Assembly: GCA_947374535.1 (NCBI GenBank)
Contig: CANCCJ010000007.1
Span: 1-64,000 of the forward strand
Length of the DNA stretch: 64,000 nt
Direction of reading: 5' to 3'
Source of the DNA: Comamonadaceae bacterium
GTDB lineage: Bacteria; Pseudomonadota; Gammaproteobacteria; Burkholderiales; Burkholderiaceae
Below the pieces are notes generated by a model that was given only the letters and a program-made list of their open reading frames with translations, ran no database searches and had not been told where the DNA came from. This document shows, one piece after another, positions 1 through 9,252 of the stretch; position 1 is the stretch's first letter, and the number at the start of each line of letters is the position of its first letter. Both the position numbers and the translations under genes were made by a program.

Positions 1-2964
1 AGCAAAACCCTCGTGATTGCCGAAAAACCTTCGGTCGCGCAAGACATCGTGCGCGCACTCACGCCTGTGGCGGGGAAGTTCGAAAAACACGACGATCACT
101 TTGAGAGCGACACCTATGTCGTCTCCAGTGCCGTCGGTCATTTGGTGGAAATCCAAGCGCCCGAAGAATTTGACGTCAAGCGCGGCAAGTGGAGCTTCGC
201 CAACCTGCCCGTGATTCCCCCCTTCTTCGACTTGAAGCCGGTCGAAAAAACCAAGAGCCGTCTGAACGCGGTGGTGAAGCTGGCCAAACGCAAAGACGTG
301 ACCGCCCTCATCAACGCCTGTGACGCGGGCCGCGAAGGTGAATTGATCTTCCGCTTGATCGAGCAATACGCGGGCGGCAAGAAGTCGCTCGACAAACCCG
401 TGAAGCGCCTGTGGTTGCAGTCCATGACACCGCAAGCGATTCGCGATGGCTTTGAATCGCTGCGCAGCGAAAAGCAAATGCAAGGCTTGGCCGATGCCGC
501 ACGCAGCCGCTCCGAAGCCGATTGGCTGGTGGGCATCAACGGCACACGCGCCCTGACCGCCTTCAACTCGCGCGAAGGTGGTTTCTTCTTGACCACGGTG
601 GGCCGTGTGCAAACGCCCACGCTGTCGGTGGTGGTGGAGCGCGAAGAACAAATTCGCAAGTTCATCAGCCGTGACTACTGGGAAATTCACGCGTCATTCA
701 AGGTTGAAGCAGGCGCCTACCCCGCCAAGTGGTTCAACCCCGAGCACAAAAAAGACGCCGAAGACGCCGAGAAAAAACACGACCGTGTGTGGAGCGAAGC
801 CGAAGCTTTGGCCATTGCCGACGCCGTGCGCAACCAACTCGCCACCGTCACCGAAGAAAGCAAGCCGACCACCAAGGCCAGCCCCGGTTTGTTTGACCTG
901 ACCTCGCTGCAACGCGAAGCCAACGGCCGCTTTGGCTTCTCCGCCAAAACCACCTTGGCCTTGGCGCAAAGCTTGTACGAGCGCCACAAAGCGCTGACCT
1001 ACCCACGTACCGATTCACGCCACCTGCCTGAAGACTATGTGCCGGTGGTGAAAGACACCTTCGCCATGCTGGCCGACAGTGGCATGAAGCACTTGGCACC
1101 CCACGCCGCCACCGCCATCAAAAACAACTACGTGCGCAAATTGCCCCGCGTGTTTGACAACAAAAAGGTCAGTGATCACTTTGCGATCATCCCCACCTTG
1201 CAAGCGCCCAGCGGTTTGTCTGAGGCTGAACAAAAGCTGTACGACCTGGTCGTGCGCCGCTTCATGGCCGTATTTTTCCCCAGCGCCGAATACATGGTGA
1301 CCACGCGCATCAGCACGGTCAAAGCCGCAGGCAAAGACCACCACTTCCGCACCGAAGGCAAAGTGCTGGTCAACGCCGGCTGGATGGCTGTGTACGGCAA
1401 AGACGCTGCGCAAGAAGCCACAGACAACGAAGAAGACGGCAAGACCCTCGTGGCCTTGAAAGCCGGCGAATCCGCCAAAAACGAAACCGTGGACGCCAAG
1501 GGCCTCAAAACCCGTCCACCCGCACGCTACAGCGAAGCCACTTTGCTGGGCGCTATGGAAGGTGCCGGCAAGCTGGTGGAAGACGACGAATTCCGCGAAG
1601 CCATGCAAGAAAAAGGCTTGGGCACTCCGGCCACACGCGCCGCCATCATCGAAGGTTTGCTCAACGAGAAATACCTTATCCGCGATGGCCGCGAAATGCT
1701 GCCCACCGCCAAAGCGTTCCAGCTGTTCACGCTGCTGCGCGGCTTGGGCGTGGAAGAGTTGTCCAAGCCCGAACTGACCGGCGGCTGGGAGCACAAGCTC
1801 TCGCTCATGGAACACGGCCAACTGAGCCGCGAAGAATTCATGCGCGAAATTGCCGAGATGACCGAGCACATCGTCAAAAAGGCCAAAGAGTTTGACCGCG
1901 ACACCATCCCCGGTGACTACGCCACGCTCAAAACGCCTTGCCCCAAGTGCGGCGGCGTGGTGAAAGAAAACTACCGCCGCTACGCCTGCGTGGGCAAAGA
2001 CGGCGCCGCCTCTGTCTCTGGCGAGAACGGTGCTGGCTGCGGCTTCTCGATCAGCAAAATTCCGGGCGGCCGCACCTTTGATGCCGCCGAGGTGGAACAG
2101 TTCTTAACCAACAAAAAGATTGGCCCACTCGACGGCTTCCGCTCCAAAGCGGGCTGGCCGTTCACCGCTGAAATTGCCCTCAAGTACAGCGAAGAAGACC
2201 AAAACTGGAAACTCGAATTCGACTTCGGTGACGACGGTGCAGACTCAGGCGAAATCGTCGAGTTCAGCGACGCACCCGCTTTGGGCAACTGCCCCAAATG
2301 CGGCAGCCCCGTGCACGAGCACGGCAGCAATTACGTCTGTAGCAAAGCCGTGCCCACGCATGCACAAGCCACCCCGAGCTGCGACTTCAAGAGCGGCAAG
2401 ATCATCTTGCAGCAACCCGTCGAACGCGAGCAAATGACCAAGCTGCTGAGCGAAGGTAAAACCGACTTGCTCGACAAATTTGTGTCCATGCGCACACGCC
2501 GCTCGTTCAAAGCCTTCCTGCAGTGGGACGCCGAAGCGGGCAAGGTGAACTTTGCGTTTGAGCCTCGCGTCAGCAAGTACCCACCCAAAGGTGGCAAAAC
2601 GCCCACGACCAACGCACTCATCAAAGCCGCAGGCAAAAAAGTGCCGGCCAAAACCACCAAGGCCGCGAAAGCCGCCAAAGTCAAAGCCGACAAAGTGGCC
2701 AAGCCCAAAGTGCCACGCAAAGTTACCGCTGGCTATTTGCCCAGCGCTGACTTGGCCAACGTGATTGGCTCAGAAGCCGTGGCCCGCACCGAGGTGATCA
2801 AAAAGCTGTGGGACTACATCAAGGCCAACGGCTTGCAAGACGCCACCAACAAACGCGCCATCAACGCCGACGCCCGCCTCTTGCCCGTGTTTGGTAAGCC
2901 TCAGGTGACCATGTTCGAGTTGGCCGGCATTGCAGGCAAACACCTTCGCCCCATTGGTGAATAA
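1..2964 (+). CDS. topB: DNA topoisomerase III with C-terminal SWIB domain (5' end at window edge)
   Basis: Type IA topoisomerase that passes single DNA strands to resolve precatenanes and recombination intermediates. The reading frame is open from base 1 (S-K-T-L-V-I-A-E-K-P-S-V-A), so probably only the initiator Met is outside the window; the internal GTG at 13 is not the real start. An N-terminal TOPRIM region (AEKPSVAQ; DAGREGE near residue 108) precedes the active-site Tyr in TYPRTDSR near residue 334. Two Cys4-like zinc modules follow (CPKCGG near 646, CPKCGS near 765). After a Lys/Ala-rich linker the last ~80 residues (about 908-987) look like a SWIB/MDM2 domain, unlike E. coli TopB. 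The family call is firm; the SWIB call rests on pattern recognition. The gene ends 28 bp before metX. Confidence 0.95.
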   Translation, partial: SKTLVIAEKPSVAQDIVRALTPVAGKFEKHDDHFESDTYVVSSAVGHLVEIQAPEEFDVKRGKWSFANLPVIPPFFDLKPVEKTKSRLNAVVKLAKRKDVTALINACDAGREGELIFRLIEQYAGGKKSLDKPVKRLWLQSMTPQAIRDGFESLRSEKQMQGLADAARSRSEADWLVGINGTRALTAFNSREGGFFLTTVGRVQTPTLSVVVEREEQIRKFISRDYWEIHASFKVEAGAYPAKWFNPEHKKDAEDAEKKHDRVWSEAEALAIADAVRNQLATVTEESKPTTKASPGLFDLTSLQREANGRFGFSAKTTLALAQSLYERHKALTYPRTDSRHLPEDYVPVVKDTFAMLADSGMKHLAPHAATAIKNNYVRKLPRVFDNKKVSDHFAIIPTLQAPSGLSEAEQKLYDLVVRRFMAVFFPSAEYMVTTRISTVKAAGKDHHFRTEGKVLVNAGWMAVYGKDAAQEATDNEEDGKTLVALKAGESAKNETVDAKGLKTRPPARYSEATLLGAMEGAGKLVEDDEFREAMQEKGLGTPATRAAIIEGLLNEKYLIRDGREMLPTAKAFQLFTLLRGLGVEELSKPELTGGWEHKLSLMEHGQLSREEFMREIAEMTEHIVKKAKEFDRDTIPGDYATLKTPCPKCGGVVKENYRRYACVGKDGAASVSGENGAGCGFSISKIPGGRTFDAAEVEQFLTNKKIGPLDGFRSKAGWPFTAEIALKYSEEDQNWKLEFDFGDDGADSGEIVEFSDAPALGNCPKCGSPVHEHGSNYVCSKAVPTHAQATPSCDFKSGKIILQQPVEREQMTKLLSEGKTDLLDKFVSMRTRRSFKAFLQWDAEAGKVNFAFEPRVSKYPPKGGKTPTTNALIKAAGKKVPAKTTKAAKAAKVKADKVAKPKVPRKVTAGYLPSADLANVIGSEAVARTEVIKKLWDYIKANGLQDATNKRAINADARLLPVFGKPQVTMFELAGIAGKHLRPIGE

Positions 2965-2992
2965 TTTTGGTGAATGAACAACGAGTGACCGC

Positions 2993-4210
2993 ATGACCCT
3001 GAATGCAACTCCCTTGATCGCCACACCGCAGGCGATGCACTTTGCAGAGCCGCTCGCCCTGCAAAGCGGCGCACAGGTGCGCGACTACACCTTGGCCTAT
3101 GAGACCTACGGCACGCTCAACGCCGACCGTTCCAACGCGGTGTTGGTGTGCCACGCACTCAATGCCTCACACCACGTCGCGGGCGTCTACGAAGGCCAAC
3201 ACAAAAGCGAAGGCTGGTGGGACAACATGATTGGCCCCGGCAAGCCCGTGGACACCGACCACTTCTTTGTCATAGGCGTGAACAACCTCGGCTCTTGCTT
3301 TGGTTCCACCGGCCCGATGCACACCCACCCCGACACGGGCCGCGTGTACGGCGCAGACTTTCCCGTGGTCACGGTAGAAGACTGGGTGAACGCACAAGCT
3401 TTGTTGCTAGACCGCTTAGGCGTGACACAACTCGCCGCCGTCTTGGGCGGCAGCTTGGGCGGCATGCAAGCCGTGAGCTGGACGCTGCAATACCCAAACC
3501 GCGTGCGCCATGCCGTGGTGGTGGCCAGCGCGCCCAACTTGACGGCTGAGAACATCGCCTTCAACGAAGTGGCACGACGCGCCATCGTGACCGACCCTGA
3601 CTTTCATGGTGGCCACTTCTACCAACACGGCGTCGTGCCGCAACGTGGTTTGCGCATCGCGCGCATGGTGGGTCACATCACGTATCTGAGCGACGATGTG
3701 ATGAACGAAAAGTTTGGCCGCGAGCTCAAGGACGCTGTGCTCGGGAGCGCGACAGGCTACAAGTACTCCACGCAAGACGTCGAGTTTCAAATCGAAAGCT
3801 ACCTGCGCTACCAAGGCGATAAGTTCAGTGAGTACTTTGACGCCAACACCTATTTGCTCATCACCCGTGCGCTGGATTACTTCGATCCGGCTCGCACCTA
3901 CGGAGGCGATTTGTCGGCTGCGTTTGCGCGCACCACCGCCAAGTTTTTGCTGGTGAGCTTCACCACCGATTGGCGCTTCTCGCCCGCACGCAGCCGCGAA
4001 ATGGTGCAAGCCCTTGTGGACAACGAACGCGATGTGAGCTACGCCGAAATCGACGCACCACACGGCCACGATGCCTTCTTGCTAGACGATCCACGCTACA
4101 TGAATGTGGTGCGCTCCTACTTTGCGCGTATTGGCAGCGAGTTAGCCTCGAACGGTTCTAACAACAGCGCGAAAGCCGCCTTGACCGCACACAGCGGAGG
4201 TGCAGCATGA
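2993..4210 (+). CDS. metX: Homoserine O-acyltransferase (MetX family)
   Basis: Activates the hydroxyl of L-homoserine with an acyl-CoA in the first committed step of methionine synthesis, in the cytoplasm. The 405-residue protein is an alpha/beta hydrolase: nucleophile Ser154 in GGSLGG, Asp326 in TTDWRFSP and His359 in HGHDAFL match the family catalytic triad. The N-terminal [14 protein letters not shown] and [12 protein letters not shown] blocks are MetX hallmarks. Many proteobacterial MetX enzymes use succinyl-CoA (MetXS), and sequence alone does not decide between acetyl and succinyl here. The stop overlaps the metW start (ATGA at 4207-4210), so the two are translationally coupled, the usual proteobacterial arrangement. 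Confidence 0.95.
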   Translation: MTLNATPLIATPQAMHFAEPLALQSGAQVRDYTLAYETYGTLNADRSNAVLVCHALNASHHVAGVYEGQHKSEGWWDNMIGPGKPVDTDHFFVIGVNNLGSCFGSTGPMHTHPDTGRVYGADFPVVTVEDWVNAQALLLDRLGVTQLAAVLGGSLGGMQAVSWTLQYPNRVRHAVVVASAPNLTAENIAFNEVARRAIVTDPDFHGGHFYQHGVVPQRGLRIARMVGHITYLSDDVMNEKFGRELKDAVLGSATGYKYSTQDVEFQIESYLRYQGDKFSEYFDANTYLLITRALDYFDPARTYGGDLSAAFARTTAKFLLVSFTTDWRFSPARSREMVQALVDNERDVSYAEIDAPHGHDAFLLDDPRYMNVVRSYFARIGSELASNGSNNSAKAALTAHSGGAA

Positions 4211-4788
4211 CCCACGACACTTTGAAAGCCATTGCCGCCCTCGTGCCCCAAGGCAGCCGTGTGCTCGACCTCGGCTGCGGCGACGGCGCATTGCTGGCCC
4301 ACTTGCAGCAGCACAATGCCTGCAACGGTTACGGCGTGGAGTTAGACGACAGCAATGTGCACGCCTGCGTGCAACGCGGTGTGAACGTGTTGCAACTCAA
4401 CCTCGATTTGGGGCTCAGCGTATTTGCCGACCAATCGTTTGATGTGGTGTTGCAAATCGACACCTTGCAACATTTGCGCAACGCCGAGACCATGCTGCGC
4501 GAGACCGCACGCGTGGGCAAAACCGGCATCGTCGCCTTCCCCAACTTTGCACACTGGCCCAACCGCCTGAGCATTCTGCAAGGCCGCATGCCGGTGACCA
4601 AGCGCTTGCCCTACCAGTGGTACGACACACCCAACATCCGCGTGGGGACCTTCAAAGACTTTGAAGTGTTGGCTGAGAAAAACGGCCTGCAAGTGACGGA
4701 CGCGTTTGGCTTGCAAAACGGCCAACGCGTGGATGTATGGCCCAATCTGATGGCGGGCACGGCGGTGTTCAAGTTCGAACGGACTTAA
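4207..4788 (+). CDS. metW: Methionine biosynthesis protein MetW
   Basis: A 193-residue class I SAM-dependent methyltransferase-like protein. The glycine-rich motif [15 protein letters not shown] (residues about 19-33) is the SAM-binding loop, followed by [10 protein letters not shown] and the MetW-typical [14 protein letters not shown] segment. It is almost always paired with MetX in proteobacteria; in some species the MetX-MetW complex is needed for full acyltransferase activity. The start overlaps the metX stop by four bases. The gene converges with rsmE; a short GC hairpin near 4809-4823 lies between them but has no U-tract. Confidence 0.94.
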   Translation: MTHDTLKAIAALVPQGSRVLDLGCGDGALLAHLQQHNACNGYGVELDDSNVHACVQRGVNVLQLNLDLGLSVFADQSFDVVLQIDTLQHLRNAETMLRETARVGKTGIVAFPNFAHWPNRLSILQGRMPVTKRLPYQWYDTPNIRVGTFKDFEVLAEKNGLQVTDAFGLQNGQRVDVWPNLMAGTAVFKFERT

Positions 4789-4828
4789 GCCGCCGCTGCT
4801 GAATTGCCTCGCCATCGCGGCGAAGCAT

Positions 4829-5560
4829 TCACGCCAAGGTGAGCAAGGCCAAGGCTCCAAGTGCAGCGGTTTCGGCACGCAACACCCGCTTGCCCAAACT
4901 CACGGCTGCAAAGCCTTTGGCGCGGGCTGCTGCGTCTTCCGCATCGGTCAAGCCCCCTTCCGGGCCGTTAAGCAATACCCAACTTTGGGACACGGCTGCT
5001 GCACCTTCACGCAAGGCCTGCAAGGACTGCGTGCTCGCATGTAACGACAGCACCCCATGCAGCACATCTGCCTGCGGAGTTTGACGCGCCAGCCATGCGT
5101 CTAAGCGTTCGGGTGCGTCGATCAGGGGCACGCGGTTGCGGCCGCATTGCTCGCTGGCGCTGGCCGCCACGGCTTGCCAATGCGCTTGCTTCTTTTCAGC
5201 GCGCTCGCCGGTGAGGCGCACCACGCTGCGTTCGGTCATCAAAGGGCTGATGCGATGTACGCCCAGCTCGGTGGCTTTTTCGACCAGCCAGTCCATGCGC
5301 TCGTTGGCGGGCATGCCGACGGCGAGGTGCACCTGCGCCTCAGCCTCGCACTCCACATCACGGTGCTCGCCCACGACCACGCGTACATCGCTGCGGCCCA
5401 TGTGTTGGACTTCGGCGCTGAACTCGCCACCTTCGCCGTTGAACAAGGTCAGCGTGTGGCCGGGTTGCATGCGCAGCACTTGCACATGGCGGGCGGCGGT
5501 GGGGGGTAGATCCAGCACTTGGCCGGTGACCAAGGGCAGCGGGCAGTAAAAGCGCGCCAT
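4829..5560 (-). CDS. rsmE: 16S rRNA (uracil-1498-N3)-methyltransferase
   Basis: Methylates N3 of U1498 of 16S rRNA in the assembled 30S subunit. The 243-residue protein starts MARFYCPLP. It has an N-terminal PUA-like RNA-binding part and a SPOUT (trefoil-knot) C-terminal domain, with the conserved NGPEGGLTDAE and LGKRVLRAETA motifs forming the SAM pocket. I chose the ATG at 5560; a TTG two codons upstream (5566) would overlap the amgK stop. The gap to amgK is only 2 bp, so the two are very likely co-transcribed. Confidence 0.94.
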   Translation of the reverse strand: MARFYCPLPLVTGQVLDLPPTAARHVQVLRMQPGHTLTLFNGEGGEFSAEVQHMGRSDVRVVVGEHRDVECEAEAQVHLAVGMPANERMDWLVEKATELGVHRISPLMTERSVVRLTGERAEKKQAHWQAVAASASEQCGRNRVPLIDAPERLDAWLARQTPQADVLHGVLSLHASTQSLQALREGAAAVSQSWVLLNGPEGGLTDAEDAAARAKGFAAVSLGKRVLRAETAALGALALLTLA

Positions 5561-5562
5561 GC

Positions 5563-6690
5563 TCAAGCCCGTCCACCGGGCGTGAGGCGGGGAAAGGCCA
5601 AACTGATGGCGGGCTCAGTGCCTTCAATCTTGTCAATCAAACGCAGCAGTGGCGTGAGCTCGCTGTAACGGCTGGCGGTGGTGCGGATGTAGTTGATAAA
5701 ACGCGGGGCATCGGCCAGGTACTTAGGCTTGCCATCGCGCAGGGTGAGACGCGCAAAGATGCCCGCCACTTTGAGGTGGCGTTGTAGGCCCATCCACTCG
5801 ACGGCGCGGTAAAAAGCGCCGAAGTCGCTGTGCCAATCCTCGAAGTCCATGAGGCCCAATTTGCGAGCGCGTTCCCAGTAGCGAATGGTGACGTCGAGGA
5901 CAAAGTCTTCTTCCCACGTCAAAAACGCATCGCGCATCAGGCTGGCGATGTCATAGGTCTGGGGGCCATACACCGCGTCTTGAAAGTCCAACACGCCCAA
6001 CCGAGTTTCGGCGGGGTCATGCGGCATCATCAAATTGCGAGGCATGAAGTCACGATGCACATACACGCTAGGCGCAACCAAGTTGCGTTGCACGATGGTT
6101 TGGAAGGTTTTGTCCAACATGGCGCGCTGGGTGCTGTCGGTGTGCAGCTGGCGGTGTTGGGTGAGATACCAATCGGGGAAGAGTGACAACTCGCGCTGGA
6201 GCAATGCCTCGTCATACGCCGGCAACACGCCTGGTCGGCTGCTTTGTTGTAACGTCAACAGGGCATCTAATGCGCGCATGTACAGACCATGGTTGGCTTG
6301 CGGGTCGTCTCGGTGGATCACGTCCATCATGGTTTTCGAGCCAATGTCGTCCAGCAACATAAAGCCCAGCGGCTCGTCCCACGCCAAGATGCGTGGGGCG
6401 TACAAGCCTGCGTCCCGCATCAGGCGGGCGATGCGCACAAAGGGCTCGCAGTTTTCTTTGTCAGGCGGGGCGTCCATGACGATGCACGCGCCTTCCGTCG
6501 TGTCAACACGGAAATAGCGTCTAAAACTGGCATCGGCTGAGGCCGCGCGCACGGTGGCGGGCAACACGCCGTAGGCGCTGACTTGGGCGTCTAGCCACTG
6601 GTGAAAGGCCACTTGGCGCTCGGGCTGGGCCCATTCGATGGGTGCGTGGGGAGATGTGCCCCAGGGCTGGGAAATAGTGGGTGTGCTCAT
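5563..6690 (-). CDS. amgK: Anomeric sugar kinase, aminoglycoside phosphotransferase family (AmgK-like)
   Basis: A 375-residue kinase of the APH fold. The catalytic Brenner motif YVHRDFMPRNLM (near residues 213-224) and the metal-binding LDFQD loop are intact. In Pseudomonas, AmgK phosphorylates the anomeric carbon of N-acetylmuramic acid and N-acetylglucosamine, feeding MurU to make UDP-MurNAc without de novo synthesis; that also bypasses the fosfomycin target MurA. The position divergent from lptD and the presence of murU at 16.0-16.9 kb support this over an antibiotic-resistance role. It lies upstream of rsmE in the same transcription direction. Substrate is inferred from homology and context. 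Confidence 0.85.
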   Translation of the reverse strand: MSTPTISQPWGTSPHAPIEWAQPERQVAFHQWLDAQVSAYGVLPATVRAASADASFRRYFRVDTTEGACIVMDAPPDKENCEPFVRIARLMRDAGLYAPRILAWDEPLGFMLLDDIGSKTMMDVIHRDDPQANHGLYMRALDALLTLQQSSRPGVLPAYDEALLQRELSLFPDWYLTQHRQLHTDSTQRAMLDKTFQTIVQRNLVAPSVYVHRDFMPRNLMMPHDPAETRLGVLDFQDAVYGPQTYDIASLMRDAFLTWEEDFVLDVTIRYWERARKLGLMDFEDWHSDFGAFYRAVEWMGLQRHLKVAGIFARLTLRDGKPKYLADAPRFINYIRTTASRYSELTPLLRLIDKIEGTEPAISLAFPRLTPGGRA

Positions 6691-6711
6691 GGATAATCTA
6701 AATTCTACAAA

Positions 6712-6758
6712 CGGCCCCTAGACAGCCCGACTTTTCGGGCTTGTGCTCTGAGGGGCCG
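6712..6758. other. Nested inverted repeats in the amgK-lptD divergent spacer
   Basis: Outer arms CGGCCCCT (6712-6719) and AGGGGCCG (6751-6758) enclose a perfect inner hairpin, GCCCGA (6725-6730) and TCGGGC (6735-6740). It would lie in the 5' leader of lptD or in the divergent promoter region. There is no U-tract, so it is not a standard terminator. Function is unknown. Confidence 0.4.
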
Positions 6759-6783
6759 CTCAATTGAAGGTCTTCACGTTTTG

Positions 6784-9252
6784 ATGCTGCTGCCCCATTT
6801 TCACCGCCAAATTCGCGCCCTGTCGTGGCTGGTGATGGGCATGCTGGGTGGCCATGCACTCGCGCAAGCGCAAACCGACAGCAGCCCGCCTTTGGTCTTG
6901 CGCCCTAGCAGCCTGCTGCAAGAAGCGATTCCGCAAGCGGATCGCAAACAATTGCCCACCTTCTTGCAAAGTGACACGCTCAATGAGCGCACCAATTTGC
7001 AAACGACGCTCGAAGGGCAAGTGGTGCTGCGTCGCGGCGAAATTTTGCTCAAGGCCGACAAGGTCGACTACGACCAAGTCACGGACCTCGCCAAAGCCCG
7101 TGGCCATGTGTACATCAACCAATCGGGCAATGTGTACCAAGGCCCAGCGCTAGACATCCACTTGGATGCGTTTGAAGGCTTTTTCACGCAGCCCAGCTAC
7201 CGGCTTTTGAAAACCACCGCCTACGGCACAGCCGATCGCATTGATTTTTTAGACGACGCCCACACGGTGATGCACAACGCCAGCTTCACCACTTGCCAAC
7301 GCAAGCCCGGACCCGGCTGGATGCCCGACTGGTTCTTCAAAGGCGACAAGATTTCCATCGACTCTGACCACAACGTGGGCTTGGTCGAGGGCGCCTCAGT
7401 GCGCTTCAAAGGTGTGCCCGTGCTGCCCGTGCCAGAAATTGAATTTCCGCTCAACGACGAGCGCAAGTCCGGTTTGCTGCCGCCCAGCATCGGCGTCGAC
7501 AACATTGGCGGCCTGGAATACACCCAGCCCTATTACTGGAACTTGGCCCCCAACCGCGATGTGACCTTTACCCCCACGTACTGGAGCAAACGCGGCGTCA
7601 ACCTCAGCACCGAGTTCCGTTACTTGGAAAGCGCAGCGCCCCAGCCGCCTTTCCAAGGCGTCATGCGCTTTGATTACATGGACAAAGACACGCTTCGCAA
7701 CGACGCACGCCGTTGGAGCATGAATTACGCGCACACGGGTTTGCTCAACCCTAGCTTCGCTGGCGGTGGCCTAGGACTCACCTTGAACGTCAACCGCGTG
7801 AGTGATGACGATTACTGGAAAGACTTTTCGCTCAACAGCATCTCAGGTGTACAGCGCTTGCTCTCCACCGATGCGGGCCTGACTTGGACAGATGGGATTT
7901 TCTCCACGGGCATCACGGCCCAGAAATGGCAAACCCTGCAAGACTTGGCAAACACCGCCAACCGCATCACGCCACCTTTTGACCGCTTGCCACAGCTGAC
8001 CGCACGCATGCAACGCTTCAATATCCCAGGCGGCTTTGACTTCAGCATCGACGAACAGTTCACGCGCTTTTCCTCCGCACGCAGCATTGACTGCGCGACA
8101 GCCGCGGCCAACAGCACCACCAAATTGTTTTACAACTGCGCACCCAACGCCGACCGTGCGGTGTCACTGGCTCAAATTAGCCGCCCTTTTGTAACGCCCT
8201 ACGGCTACGTGACTCCCAAAATGCAGCTACATAGCCGCAGCTACCAGTTCGATGGCGGGCTACCGAACACGCTCTTCTATGACGGCCACCAAGGCCAAAC
8301 CTCTGCCAGCGTCACCACACCCACCTTTAGCTTGGATGCGGGCATGGCTTTTGAACGCAACAAACGCCTGTTCAGCCGAGACTGGATACAAACCTTAGAG
8401 CCTCGTGTGTTCTACGTGAACACGCCATACCGGGACCAGAACTACCTGCCCAACTACGACTCGGGCAGCAATGCATTTAACTTTGCCAGCATCTTCACTG
8501 AAAACGCATTCGGCGGGAATGATCGCATCTCTGACAGCAAGCTGCTGACCTTGGGCGCCACCTCTCGCTTCATCGACCCCGAAACGGGTGCGGAGGGCGC
8601 ACGGTTTGGGGTGGCCCAACGTTTACGCATGCAGGAACAGCGTGTCGTCATGCCCGATGATCCAACGGCCTCCGCGGGTATCAGTGACATCTTGGCCGGC
8701 GCAACCCTCAACCTGTCACGCGCTTGGGCGGTGGACTCGACGGTGCAATACAACCAAAAGACCGACAACTTTTTGCGTCGCGTGGTGGGTGGGCGCTACA
8801 ACCCTGGGTCTTACCGCGTGATCAATGCAGCTTGGCGCACTGAAAACGACGAATCATCGAACGTCGTGTCTAAACAACTCGACATCGGTTGGCAATGGCC
8901 GCTGCACGACTTGTGGGGTGGCGCGGACAGCGATGACGGACAAGGCCGCGGCTTGGGCGAAGGTCGCTGGTATAGCGTGGCCCGCATGAACTATGACTTG
9001 GTCAACAAATCTGCCATCGAATCGATTGTCGGTTTCGAATACGATGCCGGTTGCTGGCTCAGCCGTACAGTGATTGAGCGTTTGCAAATTGCCGACGGCT
9101 TGACACGCCAACGCATCTTGTTCCAGATGGAGTTTGTTGGCTTTTCTCGCGCCGGATTTAACGCTTTAGGCTCGCTGCGCACCAATGTGCCGCGTTACCA
9201 ACCCTTGCGCCAACCTGCAATGACCCCTAGCCGTTTTGGCAATTACGATTGA
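6784..9252 (+). CDS. lptD: LPS-assembly outer membrane protein LptD
   Basis: Outer-membrane component of the Lpt machine that inserts lipopolysaccharide into the outer leaflet, acting with the lipoprotein LptE. The 822-residue precursor has a signal peptide ending near GHALAQAQ. An OstA/LptA-like periplasmic beta-jellyroll (about residues 60-200) follows, then a large beta-barrel with alternating aromatic strands. Cys pairs (SFTTCQRKPGP; DCATAA; NCAPNA; AGCWLSRT) fit the conserved disulfides that control LptD assembly. The start is ATG 6784 or the adjoining TTG 6781; GAAGG at 6766-6770 is the nearest Shine-Dalgarno. The stop overlaps the surA start. Confidence 0.95.
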   Translation: MLLPHFHRQIRALSWLVMGMLGGHALAQAQTDSSPPLVLRPSSLLQEAIPQADRKQLPTFLQSDTLNERTNLQTTLEGQVVLRRGEILLKADKVDYDQVTDLAKARGHVYINQSGNVYQGPALDIHLDAFEGFFTQPSYRLLKTTAYGTADRIDFLDDAHTVMHNASFTTCQRKPGPGWMPDWFFKGDKISIDSDHNVGLVEGASVRFKGVPVLPVPEIEFPLNDERKSGLLPPSIGVDNIGGLEYTQPYYWNLAPNRDVTFTPTYWSKRGVNLSTEFRYLESAAPQPPFQGVMRFDYMDKDTLRNDARRWSMNYAHTGLLNPSFAGGGLGLTLNVNRVSDDDYWKDFSLNSISGVQRLLSTDAGLTWTDGIFSTGITAQKWQTLQDLANTANRITPPFDRLPQLTARMQRFNIPGGFDFSIDEQFTRFSSARSIDCATAAANSTTKLFYNCAPNADRAVSLAQISRPFVTPYGYVTPKMQLHSRSYQFDGGLPNTLFYDGHQGQTSASVTTPTFSLDAGMAFERNKRLFSRDWIQTLEPRVFYVNTPYRDQNYLPNYDSGSNAFNFASIFTENAFGGNDRISDSKLLTLGATSRFIDPETGAEGARFGVAQRLRMQEQRVVMPDDPTASAGISDILAGATLNLSRAWAVDSTVQYNQKTDNFLRRVVGGRYNPGSYRVINAAWRTENDESSNVVSKQLDIGWQWPLHDLWGGADSDDGQGRGLGEGRWYSVARMNYDLVNKSAIESIVGFEYDAGCWLSRTVIERLQIADGLTRQRILFQMEFVGFSRAGFNALGSLRTNVPRYQPLRQPAMTPSRFGNYD

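Noticed and set aside
2993..4210. SAM-responsive leader before metX
   Set aside because: Only 28 bp separate topB and metX, too short for any known SAM riboswitch.
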